In this document: piece by piece, positions 23,830 through 33,949 of the stretch
Numbering within the stretch: position 1 is the first letter of the stretch
Layout: the number at the start of each line of letters is the position of its first letter
Source: Corallium rubrum
Taxonomy: Eukaryota > Cnidaria > Anthozoa > Scleralcyonacea > Coralliidae
Assembly: GCA_964035015.1 (NCBI GenBank)
Contig: OZ035997.1
Location: 29,978,567 to 30,042,566, forward strand
DNA: 64,000 nt
Direction: 5' to 3'
The notes under the pieces: generated by a model
Databases searched by the model: none
Seen by the model: only the letters and a program-made list of their open reading frames with translations
Told to the model about the DNA's origin: nothing
Translations under genes and position numbers: made by a program

Positions 23830-23870
23830 TTCTCGACGTTTCGAGCGAAGGCCCTTCGTCAGGAGAAATT
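23830..23870 (-). ncRNA. Hammerhead ribozyme candidate in left PLE arm
   Basis: Minus strand: TTCTC (stem I), CTGACGA (23862-23856), one unpaired A, stem II GGGC/GCTC with loop CTTC, GAAA (23842-23839), stem III ACGT, cleavage site C, and GAGAA completing stem I. The single extra A before stem II departs from the consensus. Confidence 0.7.
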
Positions 23871-24592
23871 AGTAAACAACTCACATGTGGTCACGCGTAT
23901 TTATAGCAGAGCTACAATGGGAATCACGTGAACACATGTAAGCCAATAAAAACAAAGTGAACAAATAAATTAATATGTAATTTTAGCCTGTGTGCAAGTG
24001 CTGACCCAATTTGTGGGTCAGCTACCTGCAAATAGGCAAAGAAACAGGTTATAAATTACTATTTAAATCATCAGAAAAAAGTTAAGGAAAAGGTGTGGAA
24101 TATGGTGGTGGAGTGAGCTAAATGAAAGAGAATCGCTCATTGAGGCCGTGAGGGTGAATGGTACCAAGTTTGTAAATGAGACGCATTTCTTGTTTACGAC
24201 GAGTATCGTTACAACCTGTAATGGGCTGAATGGCGCAGATTTTCATGTGGTCGTAAACAAGAAATGCGTCTCATTTACAAACTTGGTACCATTCACCCTC
24301 ACGGCCTCAATGAGCGATTCTCTTTCATTTAGCTCACTCCACCATATTCCACACCTTTTCCTTAACTTTTTCTGATGACTTAAATAGTAATTTATAACCT
24401 GTTTCTTTGCCTATTTGCAGGTAGCTGACCCACAAATTGGGTCAGCACCTGCACACAGGCTAAAATTACGTATTAATTTATTTGTTCACTTTGTTTTTAT
24501 TGGCTTACATGTGTTCACGTGATTCCCATTGTAGCTCTGCTATAAATACGCGTGACCACATGTGAGTTGTTTACTAATTTCTCCTGACGAAG

Positions 24593-25901
24593 TAGTCTCC
24601 CTCGCAGCCGTTGTTAGGGTCGCCGTCCCAAACTCGCTCCCCACCAGCGGCTGCTCACTCGAGCAACACATTCCATTCCCTTTGTATAATGAACCAATGA
24701 GATTACAGCATGATCACTGCTAAAATTAAACGCCAGCCTTTTGCGAGCGACGAGGCACGAGGCAAGCGTTGTTGTTGTAAAGCTTGTTTAATCGAAAGCT
24801 AATATTTCGAAAAGTTTAGCTTAGAACATTACAAAATTTACGAAGAATAATATTTTGACTATGTTCTTTCTGCCCATGCAAACAAAGGTGCGTAAAAGTC
24901 AATGTGAAGCGTGTGGGCATCAGAGAAATATTAAGTTGGCCGTGTTGACACACGGTGTGCTCAAATTATTACCGAAGTCTGAAAATTATCTGCGTACCGC
25001 ACGGCACTTGAAATCACGAATATTTTCAGAAGTATAGCTTAGAACTTCGCCGAATTTTTGAAGAATGCTATTTTGATTATCCTCTTTCACCACATGCAGA
25101 TAAACAAGCGTTGAAGTTATGAGCGTCACGGAAATAAAAGATGTAAACACAAGCCCGACGGAAATGGGGTGAACAACAAGAGAGCGACTAGTATAGTGTG
25201 TTTACTTGAAAGTTAATATTTCGAGTGATTTAGCTTAGAAGTTCACGAAATTTACGAAGAATGGTATTTTAATTATGTTCTTGCCGCTCATGTCAATAAA
25301 TGCGTACGAAAACTTTTGAAAAGGCTACAAGTGTTTGCGAAATGTAGCAGGTCCAGGTAGTCTTCTTCGCAGACGTTCAGGTGTGCGTATTAAATTACCG
25401 ATCGAGAATATTGCTTCTTCTACGTATTTTAATTTCTTTTCTTCAATGTTGCTCAAGCTAACCGAAGAAATCCTAAGACTTCGTGGGTGAATTACTTGTT
25501 CTTGCATATTAAAAGCTTCACAAGCGGAGAAACCACCACAATAACATGGGCCATGGCCAGAAACCTTTGAGATTGTATCGGCGCTTGGAAAATCAGCTAT
25601 TTACCACAGTCGGTAGGAAAGTTTGCAAACATCAGTATTCCCTTGGGCAAATTGGACAACTGCTTTCCGTTGATAGGGATTAAGATTTTTTATTTTAAAC
25701 GTTTTGAACGTAAATCACACACTTGCTCGCCATCAAAATACCGAGGCCAGGACATGCCAAGGTGAAGGTCGGCTTTCCAGATTTTGGAAGGCTTGCTCTG
25801 ATTGGTCAGATGCGGGAATGGAATGTGTTGCTCGAGTGAGCAGCCGCTGGTGGGGAGCGAGTTTGGGACGGCGACCCTAACAACGGCTGCGAGGGAGACT
25901 A
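24593..25901. mobile_element. Mutator-like (9-bp TSD) non-autonomous element with perfect 88-bp TIRs
   Basis: The TIRs 24593-24680 and 25814-25901 are identical over 88 bp and begin TAGTCTCCCTCGCAGCCG. They are flanked by CTGACGAAG at 24584-24592 and 25902-25910, a perfect 9-bp duplication, the size expected for Mutator-superfamily elements. The 1.1-kb interior has several diverged repeats (TTAGCTTAGAA, TTTACGAAGAAT) and no transposase. The identical TIRs indicate recent movement. Removing the element and one target copy would restore the hammerhead. Confidence 0.9.
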
Positions 25902-25935
25902 CTGACGAAGGGCCTTCGCTCGAAACGTCGAGAAG
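25902..25935 (+). ncRNA. Hammerhead core in right PLE arm, separated from its stem I strand
   Basis: CTGACGA (25902-25908), extra A, GGGC/GCTC stem II, GAAA (25922-25925), ACGT, cleavage C25929, GAGAA. The 5' stem I strand TTCTC lies 1.3 kb away at 24579-24583 because of the insertion, so this copy should not fold as in the left arm. Confidence 0.65.
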
Positions 25936-26096
25936 ATTTTTCTCTGTTTTTCAGGCCAACGTGACTTAACCCTGGTAATATTTGGATTTCAACCGTGGCC
26001 GACGCTGTCCTAGAAGCTTTTATGATATTTAGTATTTACTGTCACTGTATGCTTTGGCGAAGCATGAGATCATGACAATGTCTGGAATTATTAATA

Positions 26097-26275
26097 ACAA
26101 TCGAAATATAGTATTAGGTTAGATGTACTGCCGAAACAGAGAACGTAGGAGTCTGACGTTTCGAGCGAAGGCCCTTGGTTTTCTCTCTGACGAAGGGCCT
26201 TCGCTCGAAACGTTAGATTTCTACGTTCTCTGTTTCGGCAGTACATCTAACCTTACTATATTTCGATTGTTGTTT
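26097..26275. mobile_element. Palindromic PLE-end fragment with a second hammerhead core
   Basis: Arms AACAATCGAAATATAGTA...AACAGAGAACGTA and reverse complement. On the + strand: CTGACGA (26187-26193), stem II GGGC/GCTC, GAAA (26207-26210), ACGT, cleavage-site T. The mirror arm has lost the CTGACGA segment. Confidence 0.75.
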
Positions 26276-26279
26276 AACA

Positions 26280-26355
26280 CTAGACTGAAAGCCAGCCGCC
26301 GATCTCATCTCAGGAGTGAGAACGAGATGAGACCGGCGGCTGGCTTTCAGTCTAG
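26280..26355. mobile_element. Small palindromic element
   Basis: CTAGACTGAAAGCCAGCCGC is mirrored by GCGGCTGGCTTTCAGTCTAG. An inner GATCTCATCTC/GAGATGAGAC pair surrounds a short loop. Confidence 0.85.
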
Positions 26356-26516
26356 CTTAATAGCACTGTCTGCGCAGCACACTATTTTTATTTCACTGTT
26401 TAGAATTATTAATGATGGCTGTTCTGTACTCGTCATCTCTCCCTTGAAGAGTATATATAAACGATCAAATCTCTTCTCTTGAATCGCTTAACTCAACTAC
26501 ACAGCTATTTAAGGAA

Positions 26517-26780
26517 GAGGTTAGATGGGATGACTCTCTGGGACCTTTTCTGAAGATGAAGCCTTACGAAGCATGGATTTTAATGAAAACCTATCCCCCT
26601 AACCCTAACCTCAAAAGTGTGGGGTTTTGGCACCAGCTCGCCCCCTCCACCACCCTTTATATAATCGCCAATTTATGGTCCACAACTGTTTCCAAAGCTT
26701 GTGGGATGCGCAGTAAAGTTCAATACGTCACTTGGCGCAGCCTTCAGAAAAGGTCCCAGAGAGTCTTCCCATCTAACTTC
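26517..26780. mobile_element. MITE with ~39-bp inverted ends
   Basis: TTAGATGGGATGACTCTCTG at the left and its near complement at the right (two mismatches in 39). The interior has CCCTAACCCTAACCTC. Confidence 0.85.
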
Positions 26781-27187
26781 TACCGCCATTTAACTATCCG
26801 ATGAGCCATCAGCCTGGGTACGAGGTTGATGAACCATTTGCAGATAAATTAAAATTCGAGGCGTTGATCGCAACAACAACCATGCCTCATGCATCACTAT
26901 TATTAGCTCACGTTCTGATTGGTTCTCTTAAACAAACATATTCGGTGGGCGGAATTCAAAAACATGGTTTTTGGGCAGGCGGTTTTCGCGTTGCCCGCCT
27001 ACCACGTGCGCCCGAACTCCCTAATAGGGACTTTAAGATTCGCCGACAACGGACTACGACTACGGTTGACCGGGATACACACAATACTCTGGTGTACTGG
27101 GGCGAGTACGGTAAGTAGGAGCGCCAAAATTAGCATTAAGATTTGACCACTGACAACATTGCTGTCAGTAGTCAAATATTGGAAATC

Positions 27188-28270
27188 ATGTCTTTTCAAC
27201 ATGTTAGAGACAACCTAATCTTTTGTTTGGCTGATGGAGTGATAAATGAAGAAGAATTTGCTATTCTTTATTCGAATTTTTGGTCTGAAAATCCATGCTA
27301 CCCCTACTGGGAGTACGATTCATTTTGCCTCGACGAACTCGATTCAAGTGAATGTCTTACCGAATTTAGACTGGCAAAAGAAGATATTCCAGGTTTGGCA
27401 TTAGCATTGCAAATTCCAGACAAGTTTACATGCACTCAAGGTACGATCTGTAGTGGAATAGAAGGCCTTTGTATTCTTCTAAAACGCCTTGCATACCCAT
27501 GCCGATACTTCGATTTAATTCACAGGTTTGCCAGACCTGTTCCAGAGTTATGTATGCTAAGCAATGTTGTCTTAGACTGGTTTTACGATTCACATGGCCA
27601 TCGTTTAACTGCATGGAACCAAGATTTTCTTTCTCCAGTGTTTTTGGAACGTTACTGCCAAGCAATTACAAGAATGGGATGCCCTCTTGCCAATTGTTTT
27701 GGCTTTGTTGACGGCACTGTTCGTCCCATAGCACGTCCTGGTAAAAATCAGAGAATTGTATATAATGGCCATAAGCGCGTTCACAGCCTAAAGTTTCAGT
27801 CAGTGGCAATTCCCAATGGGCTGATAGCCAACTTGTATGGTCCAGTTGAAGGTAGACGACATGACGCTGGCATGCTAGCTGACTCAAATCTGTTAACTGC
27901 ACTTCAATTGAATGCACTAGATCCAGCAGGGAACACTCTTTGCCTTTATGGAGACTTAGCATACCCTCTTCGTCCACAACTCATGTGCCCTTACCGCCAA
28001 GGTGACGATCCTATTCTTAATCAAAACATGAGGAATTTCAACAGAGCAATGAGCAGGCTTCGTGTGTCTGTTGAGTGGCTTTTTGGCGATGTTTCAAATT
28101 ATTTCAAATTTATTGACTACAAGAACAACTTGAGAATTGGAATGAGTGCTGTGGGAAAACAATACATAGTCAGTGCATTGATGAGAAATGCTATCACCTG
28201 CTTGTATGGAAACAGTACCTCAAAATTTTTTCAAGTTGATCCCCCAACACTACAAAATTACTTTGCATAG
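27188..28270 (+). CDS. PIF/Harbinger (HARBI1-like) DDE transposase
   Basis: I place the start at ATG 27188; the frame is open from a TTG at 27143. About 360 residues. The DDE nuclease motifs are FVDGTVRP (Asp near residue 175), GRRHDAGML (Asp near 225) and SVEWLFGD (Glu near 295). The C-terminal VSALMRNAITC block also fits HARBI1-like proteins. The frame is intact. In this family the transposase needs a Myb-like partner for nuclear import and TIR binding; the partner gene lies convergently at 30583-32129. Confidence 0.9.
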   Translation: MSFQHVRDNLIFCLADGVINEEEFAILYSNFWSENPCYPYWEYDSFCLDELDSSECLTEFRLAKEDIPGLALALQIPDKFTCTQGTICSGIEGLCILLKRLAYPCRYFDLIHRFARPVPELCMLSNVVLDWFYDSHGHRLTAWNQDFLSPVFLERYCQAITRMGCPLANCFGFVDGTVRPIARPGKNQRIVYNGHKRVHSLKFQSVAIPNGLIANLYGPVEGRRHDAGMLADSNLLTALQLNALDPAGNTLCLYGDLAYPLRPQLMCPYRQGDDPILNQNMRNFNRAMSRLRVSVEWLFGDVSNYFKFIDYKNNLRIGMSAVGKQYIVSALMRNAITCLYGNSTSKFFQVDPPTLQNYFA

Positions 28271-28506
28271 CTTTTTTTTGTGCCAGAACAGGACTGACTC
28301 ATGTAATTTTCCCTTCTATTACTATCAAAACAGGTTTTTGTTATATAAAACTTGATACCTTTCAGTCGGTGGTGTAGCCAAGGGGGGTGGGTGTTTGAGG
28401 GGGGATTCCCCCCCCCCCAATGGTCCCCAAGACCATTCTTGTGAAAAGTTTAAATCCATGGAGAAACTTGTAGGGGTGTGTGTTACAGTTGTTTTAAGGC
28501 CAAGTG

Positions 28507-28685
<179 letters not shown>

Positions 28686-28689
28686 TTAT

Positions 28690-28972
28690 ATAGATGTGAG
28701 TGTTTTACTAAGAAATATGCAGTGACATATTTTCCATATCCTCACTAGTGAAGATATCGATCACGTGATTAAACATTTTCCCACCTATTGCATTGAATCT
28801 ATATACTGTAATAAAAAGAAAATTACACGCTGGCTTGAAGATATGAATTTTATCTTCTCGTGGTAAAAACGATATTTTACTCATTCGCTACGCTCATTCG
28901 TAAAATATTGTTTTCACCACTCGAAGATAAAATTCATACCTTTGCACCACCGTGTAATATCCTCTATATATA
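28690..28972. mobile_element. MITE copy 2 (partner at 9515-9746)
   Basis: ATGTGAGTGTTTTACTAAGA start, inner palindrome around GAAGATATGAATTTTATCTTC, end GTGTAATATCCTCTATATA. It has an extra ~35 bp near 28800 relative to copy 1. Confidence 0.85.
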
Positions 28973-29042
28973 TGTGTATGTGTGTATATATATGTGTATG
29001 TGTGTATATATATGTGTATGTGTGTATATATATATGTATGTG

Positions 29043-29086
<44 letters not shown>
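28973..29086. repeat. TATATG/TGTGTA and (TA)n array
   Basis: Three units of TGTGTATGTGTGTATATATA, then a pure TA tract. Confidence 0.93.
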
Positions 29087-29087
<1 letters not shown>

Positions 29088-29257
29088 CATGTTCTAGGGA
29101 TTTTGGGTGAAGGAAAATTTGAGTGTAGAATATATACATTTTAAGACCAAACCGGGACCAGTTGCAAAACATGCAACTACACAGGCCTTTCGGCAGGAAT
29201 TGAACCCACGACCTTGTGATTCTAGTGCAATGCTGTGACCACTGAGCCATGGAGGCC
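29087..29257 (-). mobile_element. tRNA-derived SINE
   Basis: On the minus strand the head (29257-29184) has an A box (TGGCTCAGTGGT) and a B box (GTGGGTTCAATTCC) at tRNA spacing. The acceptor stem is imperfect, so it is not a functional tRNA. The tail reaches toward the TA array at 29086. Confidence 0.75.
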
Positions 29258-29318
29258 GTTGCCGAGAGCTTGATCGCGAGTTCTGTATATATTAAGGTGG
29301 TAATGCCAGGAGAGAATT

Positions 29319-29413
29319 GGGTTTATTAGAAGTAATATTGGGCATTTCACTCGATTACATAGCAAATATGGTATGTAATCGAGTGAAATGCCCAATATTA
29401 CTTATAATAAACC
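29319..29413. mobile_element. Small palindrome
   Basis: GGGTTTATTAGAAGTAATATTGGGC... is mirrored by ...GCCCAATATTACTTATAATAAACC around CATAGCAAATATGGTATG. Confidence 0.85.
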
Positions 29414-29755
29414 AATAATAAACCCAGTATATACACTGTATATAGTAGGCATGCATATGCTATAAATTACAATACTAAGGGTCTATACAAAAATATAAAA
29501 ACAAGTTGTTTTTACATTTACGACTTGTTTATAAAGAAATCTAAAGATATTCTGACATGTATCATTTTATGTTCTGGTTTGATAACAACAAAATTATGTT
29601 ATTTATGGATTTCTGATTTCTCTTAAATGCTTGCCTCAAAATGCAGGAAATAGTGTTTCAGAGACTCCAGAAATCAATAATTTTCTGGGGGGACTCCCCT
29701 AGGAGATTGAAGTTCTTGCCCAACCCAAGACCCTGGCTACACCACTGCTTTGAGT

Positions 29756-30582
29756 GAGTAATTCAAACTTTTTCAATGCATGATTGCATCTGAAGCAAAC
29801 TTTAGTTACATGTAGTAAATAAATATTTTTTCTAGAACTGATAAAGTGTAACTCACATTGTGACTGCAGTACACTTGCCCTATAGAGTATAGGAGACTCA
29901 AGGGTGATGCTCCCTAGAATCCAGGTTAGAGGTGTAGCACAGAATCCCTACAATACATCGGAAACTCTGACCCTGTTCCAGACTGAGAAAAATTGCATAT
30001 TTTGGCAGCTCTGTTTCTGACAAAATGGCAAAAACATTGTACCCTTAAGAAAGAAAAATGTTCCTTGAGCCAGACTAAATACCTAGCATTATAAAAAAGC
30101 CAGACCCTGTTCAAGACTGAAACAGTAATTTATATACCCTGTTCCAGACTGAAAATGGCAAAAACCAGACCTTGTCAAGCAGCACATCTCTGTCAACCTG
30201 ATATATGGGAGTACCCCCCAGAATAGGAGTATGGGAGTTAATAATGGGACACTCTTAGTCTGGTTTTACTTTGTGTGTAAAACATTTCATTTTTTGTAAC
30301 ATTTTTTTTCCACACTAAAATACATCATTTGTTACAAGTTTTGAGAAACATACAAATATGTTATCTTTATTGACATAGTGTAACAAGTTAACATTTGCTA
30401 ACATTTTTTTTAAATACAAAAGTTTTATGTAATGCGGGCTCATGATAAGTTCAAACAGTGCACCCGTATGTTTAAAATTTCTCTTTTTTCAAAATGTAAT
30501 GATCTGAGTTCTGATAACTAAATGAATGTGTTTCATACAATGACTTTAACATATACTTGCAAAGATTTTAGCAAGTTTTCTC
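29756..30582. other. Harbinger internal non-coding sequence
   Basis: AT-rich. It holds several copies of the phrase CCCTGTTCCAGACTGA (about 29970-30150). No gene. Confidence 0.45.
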
Positions 30583-32129
30583 TTATTGCTTACCAAGCCT
30601 TTCAACCAATGCCATCATAGTTTTACTTTGCAGTTGCATCTGTTGTTGCATTTGCTGCTGCATCACATTAAATTGTTGCTGTTGTAGAGTAGCCTGCTCC
30701 TGTATATACTGCATTTGTTGCTTGGATTGCTCTAGTAACTGTTCCTGCTTTTGTTGTTCAAGTTCAAGTTTTTTTCTTTCAACTTCAACTTGCTCTTTGT
30801 GAAAGGCCAACTCCTCTCTTCTAATTTCTGCATCAACAGACCTTTTTTGCTGAAGGTACTCTAAGGCATCAGTACCACTTCTTCTCTTCCTTTTCTTTAC
30901 AGGGGTTGTATTGCTTTTAGAATCTGAGTCATCAGATTCACAACACAGCACATCTGAACTTTCCTTCTGTGTTTTGCTCCATGTCATCATAGCTTGATCT
31001 CTTAGTTTAAGTGCCATCTCTCTCTCTTTATTTTGTGAGATTTTGCTGGCAGAAGCTTGCCCAAAATCTACATTTTTCATAATTTCCACAATTTCTTCTA
31101 ATAATGTTTCATTCTCTGTCAATGGATCTGGTGCAATTCCAGAGCCAGCCAACTCTGCTCTAGTTTTATCCTTAAAATCATTTAGAAGCTTATTAAACCT
31201 TTCACGTACACTACGCTGGTCTCTTGGGCTTTCATTAAATCCATTGTGAGAGTTTAGGTTTGCAGATATTGTGTCCACTTTTGGCCTGCTTCTTTACTGC
31301 CAGTTTTATGTAAATATGGTTCAATGACTCTCACTTCTGTAAGAAGATTCCTGTCTTTTGCATCATCCCAACGGAATGAACCACTAAAAACAATATAGCA
31401 ATTTTTAACTCAGAAAATACAGTGTTTACAAACCTGAAGAAACCTGATTTAAGGCAGTTTAGGCTTACAGACTTAATTACTTTAACGTAGAACTGAAATT
31501 ATACAAGATTGAGTGCATAGATCTGAATTTGTTCTGGAAACAATAAAGGAATAACAGTTATCAACCATTTTATCACGGATAACATACATACAAATACTAG
31601 AATAGTTGAAACTAGTGTACACAAGGTAATTTAAGTCGTTCCTTTATTATTATATGCTATTTGAATTTAATTTTTGATAAGTTATAATAAAATACACCAA
31701 GTCAAAAATATTAAAACACTGTCAAAATTCAAAAGATGTTAAATATCATCTACAGTGTGCCAATATATGAGTAAAATTATTGAAATCCTATTTAAAATCC
31801 TAGAACCTAAAAAGAAGCCTGTCATAATTTGGAGTCATGACAAAAACAACTTATTAAACTTACTTATTATTTCGCGCCGGTAAGATCTCCTTTTGAGACA
31901 CAGCTACAGGTTCGTTTATCTGCCAAAATATAATTAAAAAAATAATGTAAATAAATTCAAACTGGTTCCAAAGTAATCTTGACAGATTTTAAAAGCTAGA
32001 CATTCAACAAAAACTTGATGCAAGTATTTAAAATAGATGAGAAATGCTTACGTACTCAACACTACGAGAAATCTCTGGAAAACTTACCGTAGCAGATTCC
32101 ACGACGGTAAAACTCAGACACATGAGCAT
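30583..32129 (-). pseudogene. Harbinger Myb/SANT-like accessory gene, three exons, one frameshift
   Basis: Exons on the minus strand: 32129-32088 (start ATG), 31919-31864 and 31383-30583. Donors are GTAAGT at both introns; acceptors are TTTTGGCAG and TTGTTTTTAG. Exons 2 and 3 join as a Myb/SANT domain (FRWDDAKDRNLLTEV... KWTQ). Then comes a linker, a basic KKRKRR segment (possible nuclear signal) and a long Q-rich coiled coil to the stop. Near 31268-31272 one nucleotide is missing: the SANT frame hits a stop while the downstream frame continues. Without that indel the protein would be about 300 residues. It is the usual partner of the transposase at 27188. Confidence 0.8.
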
Positions 32130-32357
32130 GCGCAAAAGTACTCGTTCCAGTCCTATCCGAGAAATTGGGTAGTCCGTAGTCCGTAGTCGGCGAATCTTAA
32201 AGTCCCTAATACCGCCAGCTACGCGGGCTATAGTGACGCAACAATGATAACATTTATAATGATGTCATAAGACTAGCGGGAACGAACTAAATGTATGTCT
32301 CATAATAACATTAGAAAACATACAATATTATATTGGCGACGAGTGTAAAGAGTACTC

Positions 32358-33200
32358 ATGGCAGAGGGCGAAGCACCTCAACCGAATCCTGTGCAAAATT
32401 CTACAGATCAAATGGCACAATATATATCCGTGACAATTCAGCCAATGCCTGAATTTCGACAAGACGCCAAACTAGGGACAAGCCTTGCAACTCGATGGAA
32501 CAATTGGCAATCGGATTTTGAAATGTCAGTCCTGACCGCCAGTGATATAACCGTCAACAAACGTAAACGTACTCTTCTTCTGTATCAGGCTAGATCTCGA
32601 GTAAGGGAGATTTTTATGCAATTACCTGAAACTGGTAACGACCAGGGACGTAGCCAGGATTTTGAAAGGGGGGAGCCGAAATCAGAATTAAATTTTAGGG
32701 GGGTCCGGGGGCATGCTTCCCCGTGAAACTTTGAAATCGAGAGTCGCTGAAATGCCATTTCCTGGCTTTTGGAGGAAGATTTTACAGACCCTAAAGGTTA
32801 AAAAACGTCATACAAAATACTCAAAACACGCAAACGTCACATAGATACACAAAATGCATACACTCAGTAGATTGATGAATACACTGTTTACAGTTTATTT
32901 CCTGACATAATTCATATTGCATCAGTTTTGTAGTTACATGTCTGTTGTTTTATATCTAAAGGGGGGGGGGGTAACGGCAACGAATATAAAACCGCCAAAG
33001 GCAACTGAAGGAATACTTCGCCCGCAGAAAAACCGAAGGTATGAAGTTTATCGTTTTCGCCAAAAAACTCAAGCCCCCTAACGAAACGCTTGGTGAATTT
33101 CACACACGCCTATACGAACGATAATATGGCGGAAACATGTGAATTTAACGATGTGGAGTTTGAAATCGAGGAGCAGATAATTATTGCGACCCGACGTTTG
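32358..33200 (+). pseudogene. Gag-like remnant, split by a MITE
   Basis: ATG at 32358 opens a frame containing ATRWNNWQSDFEM and LLYQARSRVREIF, typical of Ty3/gypsy gag. It breaks at the MITE insertion at 32643. Gag-like sequence resumes after 32979 in shifted frames (FRQKTQAP-type and EFEIEEQIIIAT segments). Confidence 0.7.
32643..32970. mobile_element. hAT-type MITE copy 1 (partner 43981-44342)
   Basis: It starts CAGGGACGTAGCCAGGA. GTAACGAC on the left and GTAACGGC on the right form an imperfect 8-bp duplication. The right terminal repeat is missing: it ends in G10. The interior matches the 44-kb copy closely (GGAAGATTTTACAGAC, ACTCAGTAGATTG). Confidence 0.85.
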
Positions 33201-33387
33201 ACTTGAAAGCAATGTTCTTGGAAGGACGACGCGACGAACAGAGTTCTTACCAAGCAAAAAAAATCGAATCGAAAGAAGCAGTCGATACGGCGACAAACTC
33301 GATTTAAACAACGCTAAAGTCGCTAAAACCTGTACATATTGCGTGTACATTTCCTCACGACGGATGTTGCCCAGCGAAAGTAAAGCT

Positions 33388-33755
33388 ACTGTTACACGAT
33401 GCGATTTTTCTTGCAACTTGCAACAAATTTATATCCTTGAAAAAAAAACTCAGTCGCAAGTTGCCGAGGAGTGTTACACGCAAACATATTTTTCTCGAAT
33501 ATATCATCCGTTGTTGATATTTTTTGTCCCAGGAGCGTTTCGCCCCAGTCTCGACTGCGTGCGGTATCCCGAAATTCTTACACCTGATATAGCCTTGAAA
33601 AGAATTGTGTTGCAAGATGCATGCAGGATGGGTGTTACACGTTCACTTTGTTGCAAGTTGCAGCAAAAAGTAGAACCCACCAGCTTTTCTTGCAACTTGC
33701 AACACGGCAAAAATAACAAAATCGCAAGTTGCTACGGGGTGTTACACAATACGAG
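33388..33755. mobile_element. Foldback insertion in the gypsy element
   Basis: TGTTACACGATGCGATTTTT and TTGCAACTTGCAAC at the left are mirrored by GTTGCAAGTTGC-type and AAAATCGCAAGTTGC...GTGTTACAC motifs at the right. Internal GCAACTTGCAA units recur. Open frames crossing it are not genes. Confidence 0.65.
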
Positions 33756-33949
33756 CAACAATTAATGTTATTGACGAGCAGACATATTCAGAAATGACCG
33801 GAGGGATACAAAACAAACACTAAAGCATTTGCGTACACTGCAACGAAACCCGTTAAATTCATTGGCCGAAATTTGAAGCCGTTATCGAGAGACACAAGCG
33901 AATTTCCGCGCTGCAAACACAATTACAAGGGCTTCAAGGCGTAAAGAAT

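Larger units (their letters stand above)
23783..25980. mobile_element. Palindromic PLE 3'-end (arms ~415 bp), split by a 1.3-kb insertion
   Basis: Left arm 23783-24199 and right arm 24250-24592 plus 25911-25980 are near-perfect reverse complements around a ~50-bp loop. Each arm, read toward its outer end, has the end of a coding frame (RKQEMRLIYKLGTIHPHGLN), a 3' untranslated part and a hammerhead core. The outer flanks carry TATGATATTTAGT (about 23767-23779 and 26018-26030), a likely 13-bp target duplication. The right arm is interrupted by the element at 24593-25901. Confidence 0.85.

Noticed and set aside
24148..24375. 75-codon ORF across the palindrome loop
   Set aside because: It crosses the centre of the PLE palindrome; the real coding remnants are the mirrored tails in each arm.
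29184..29257. Functional tRNA gene (-)
   Set aside because: A and B boxes are present, but the acceptor stem does not pair properly and the sequence continues into a SINE body.
33343..33765. 140-codon ORF and its minus-strand partner
   Set aside because: Lies in a foldback insertion with GCAACTTGCAA repeats inside the gypsy element.
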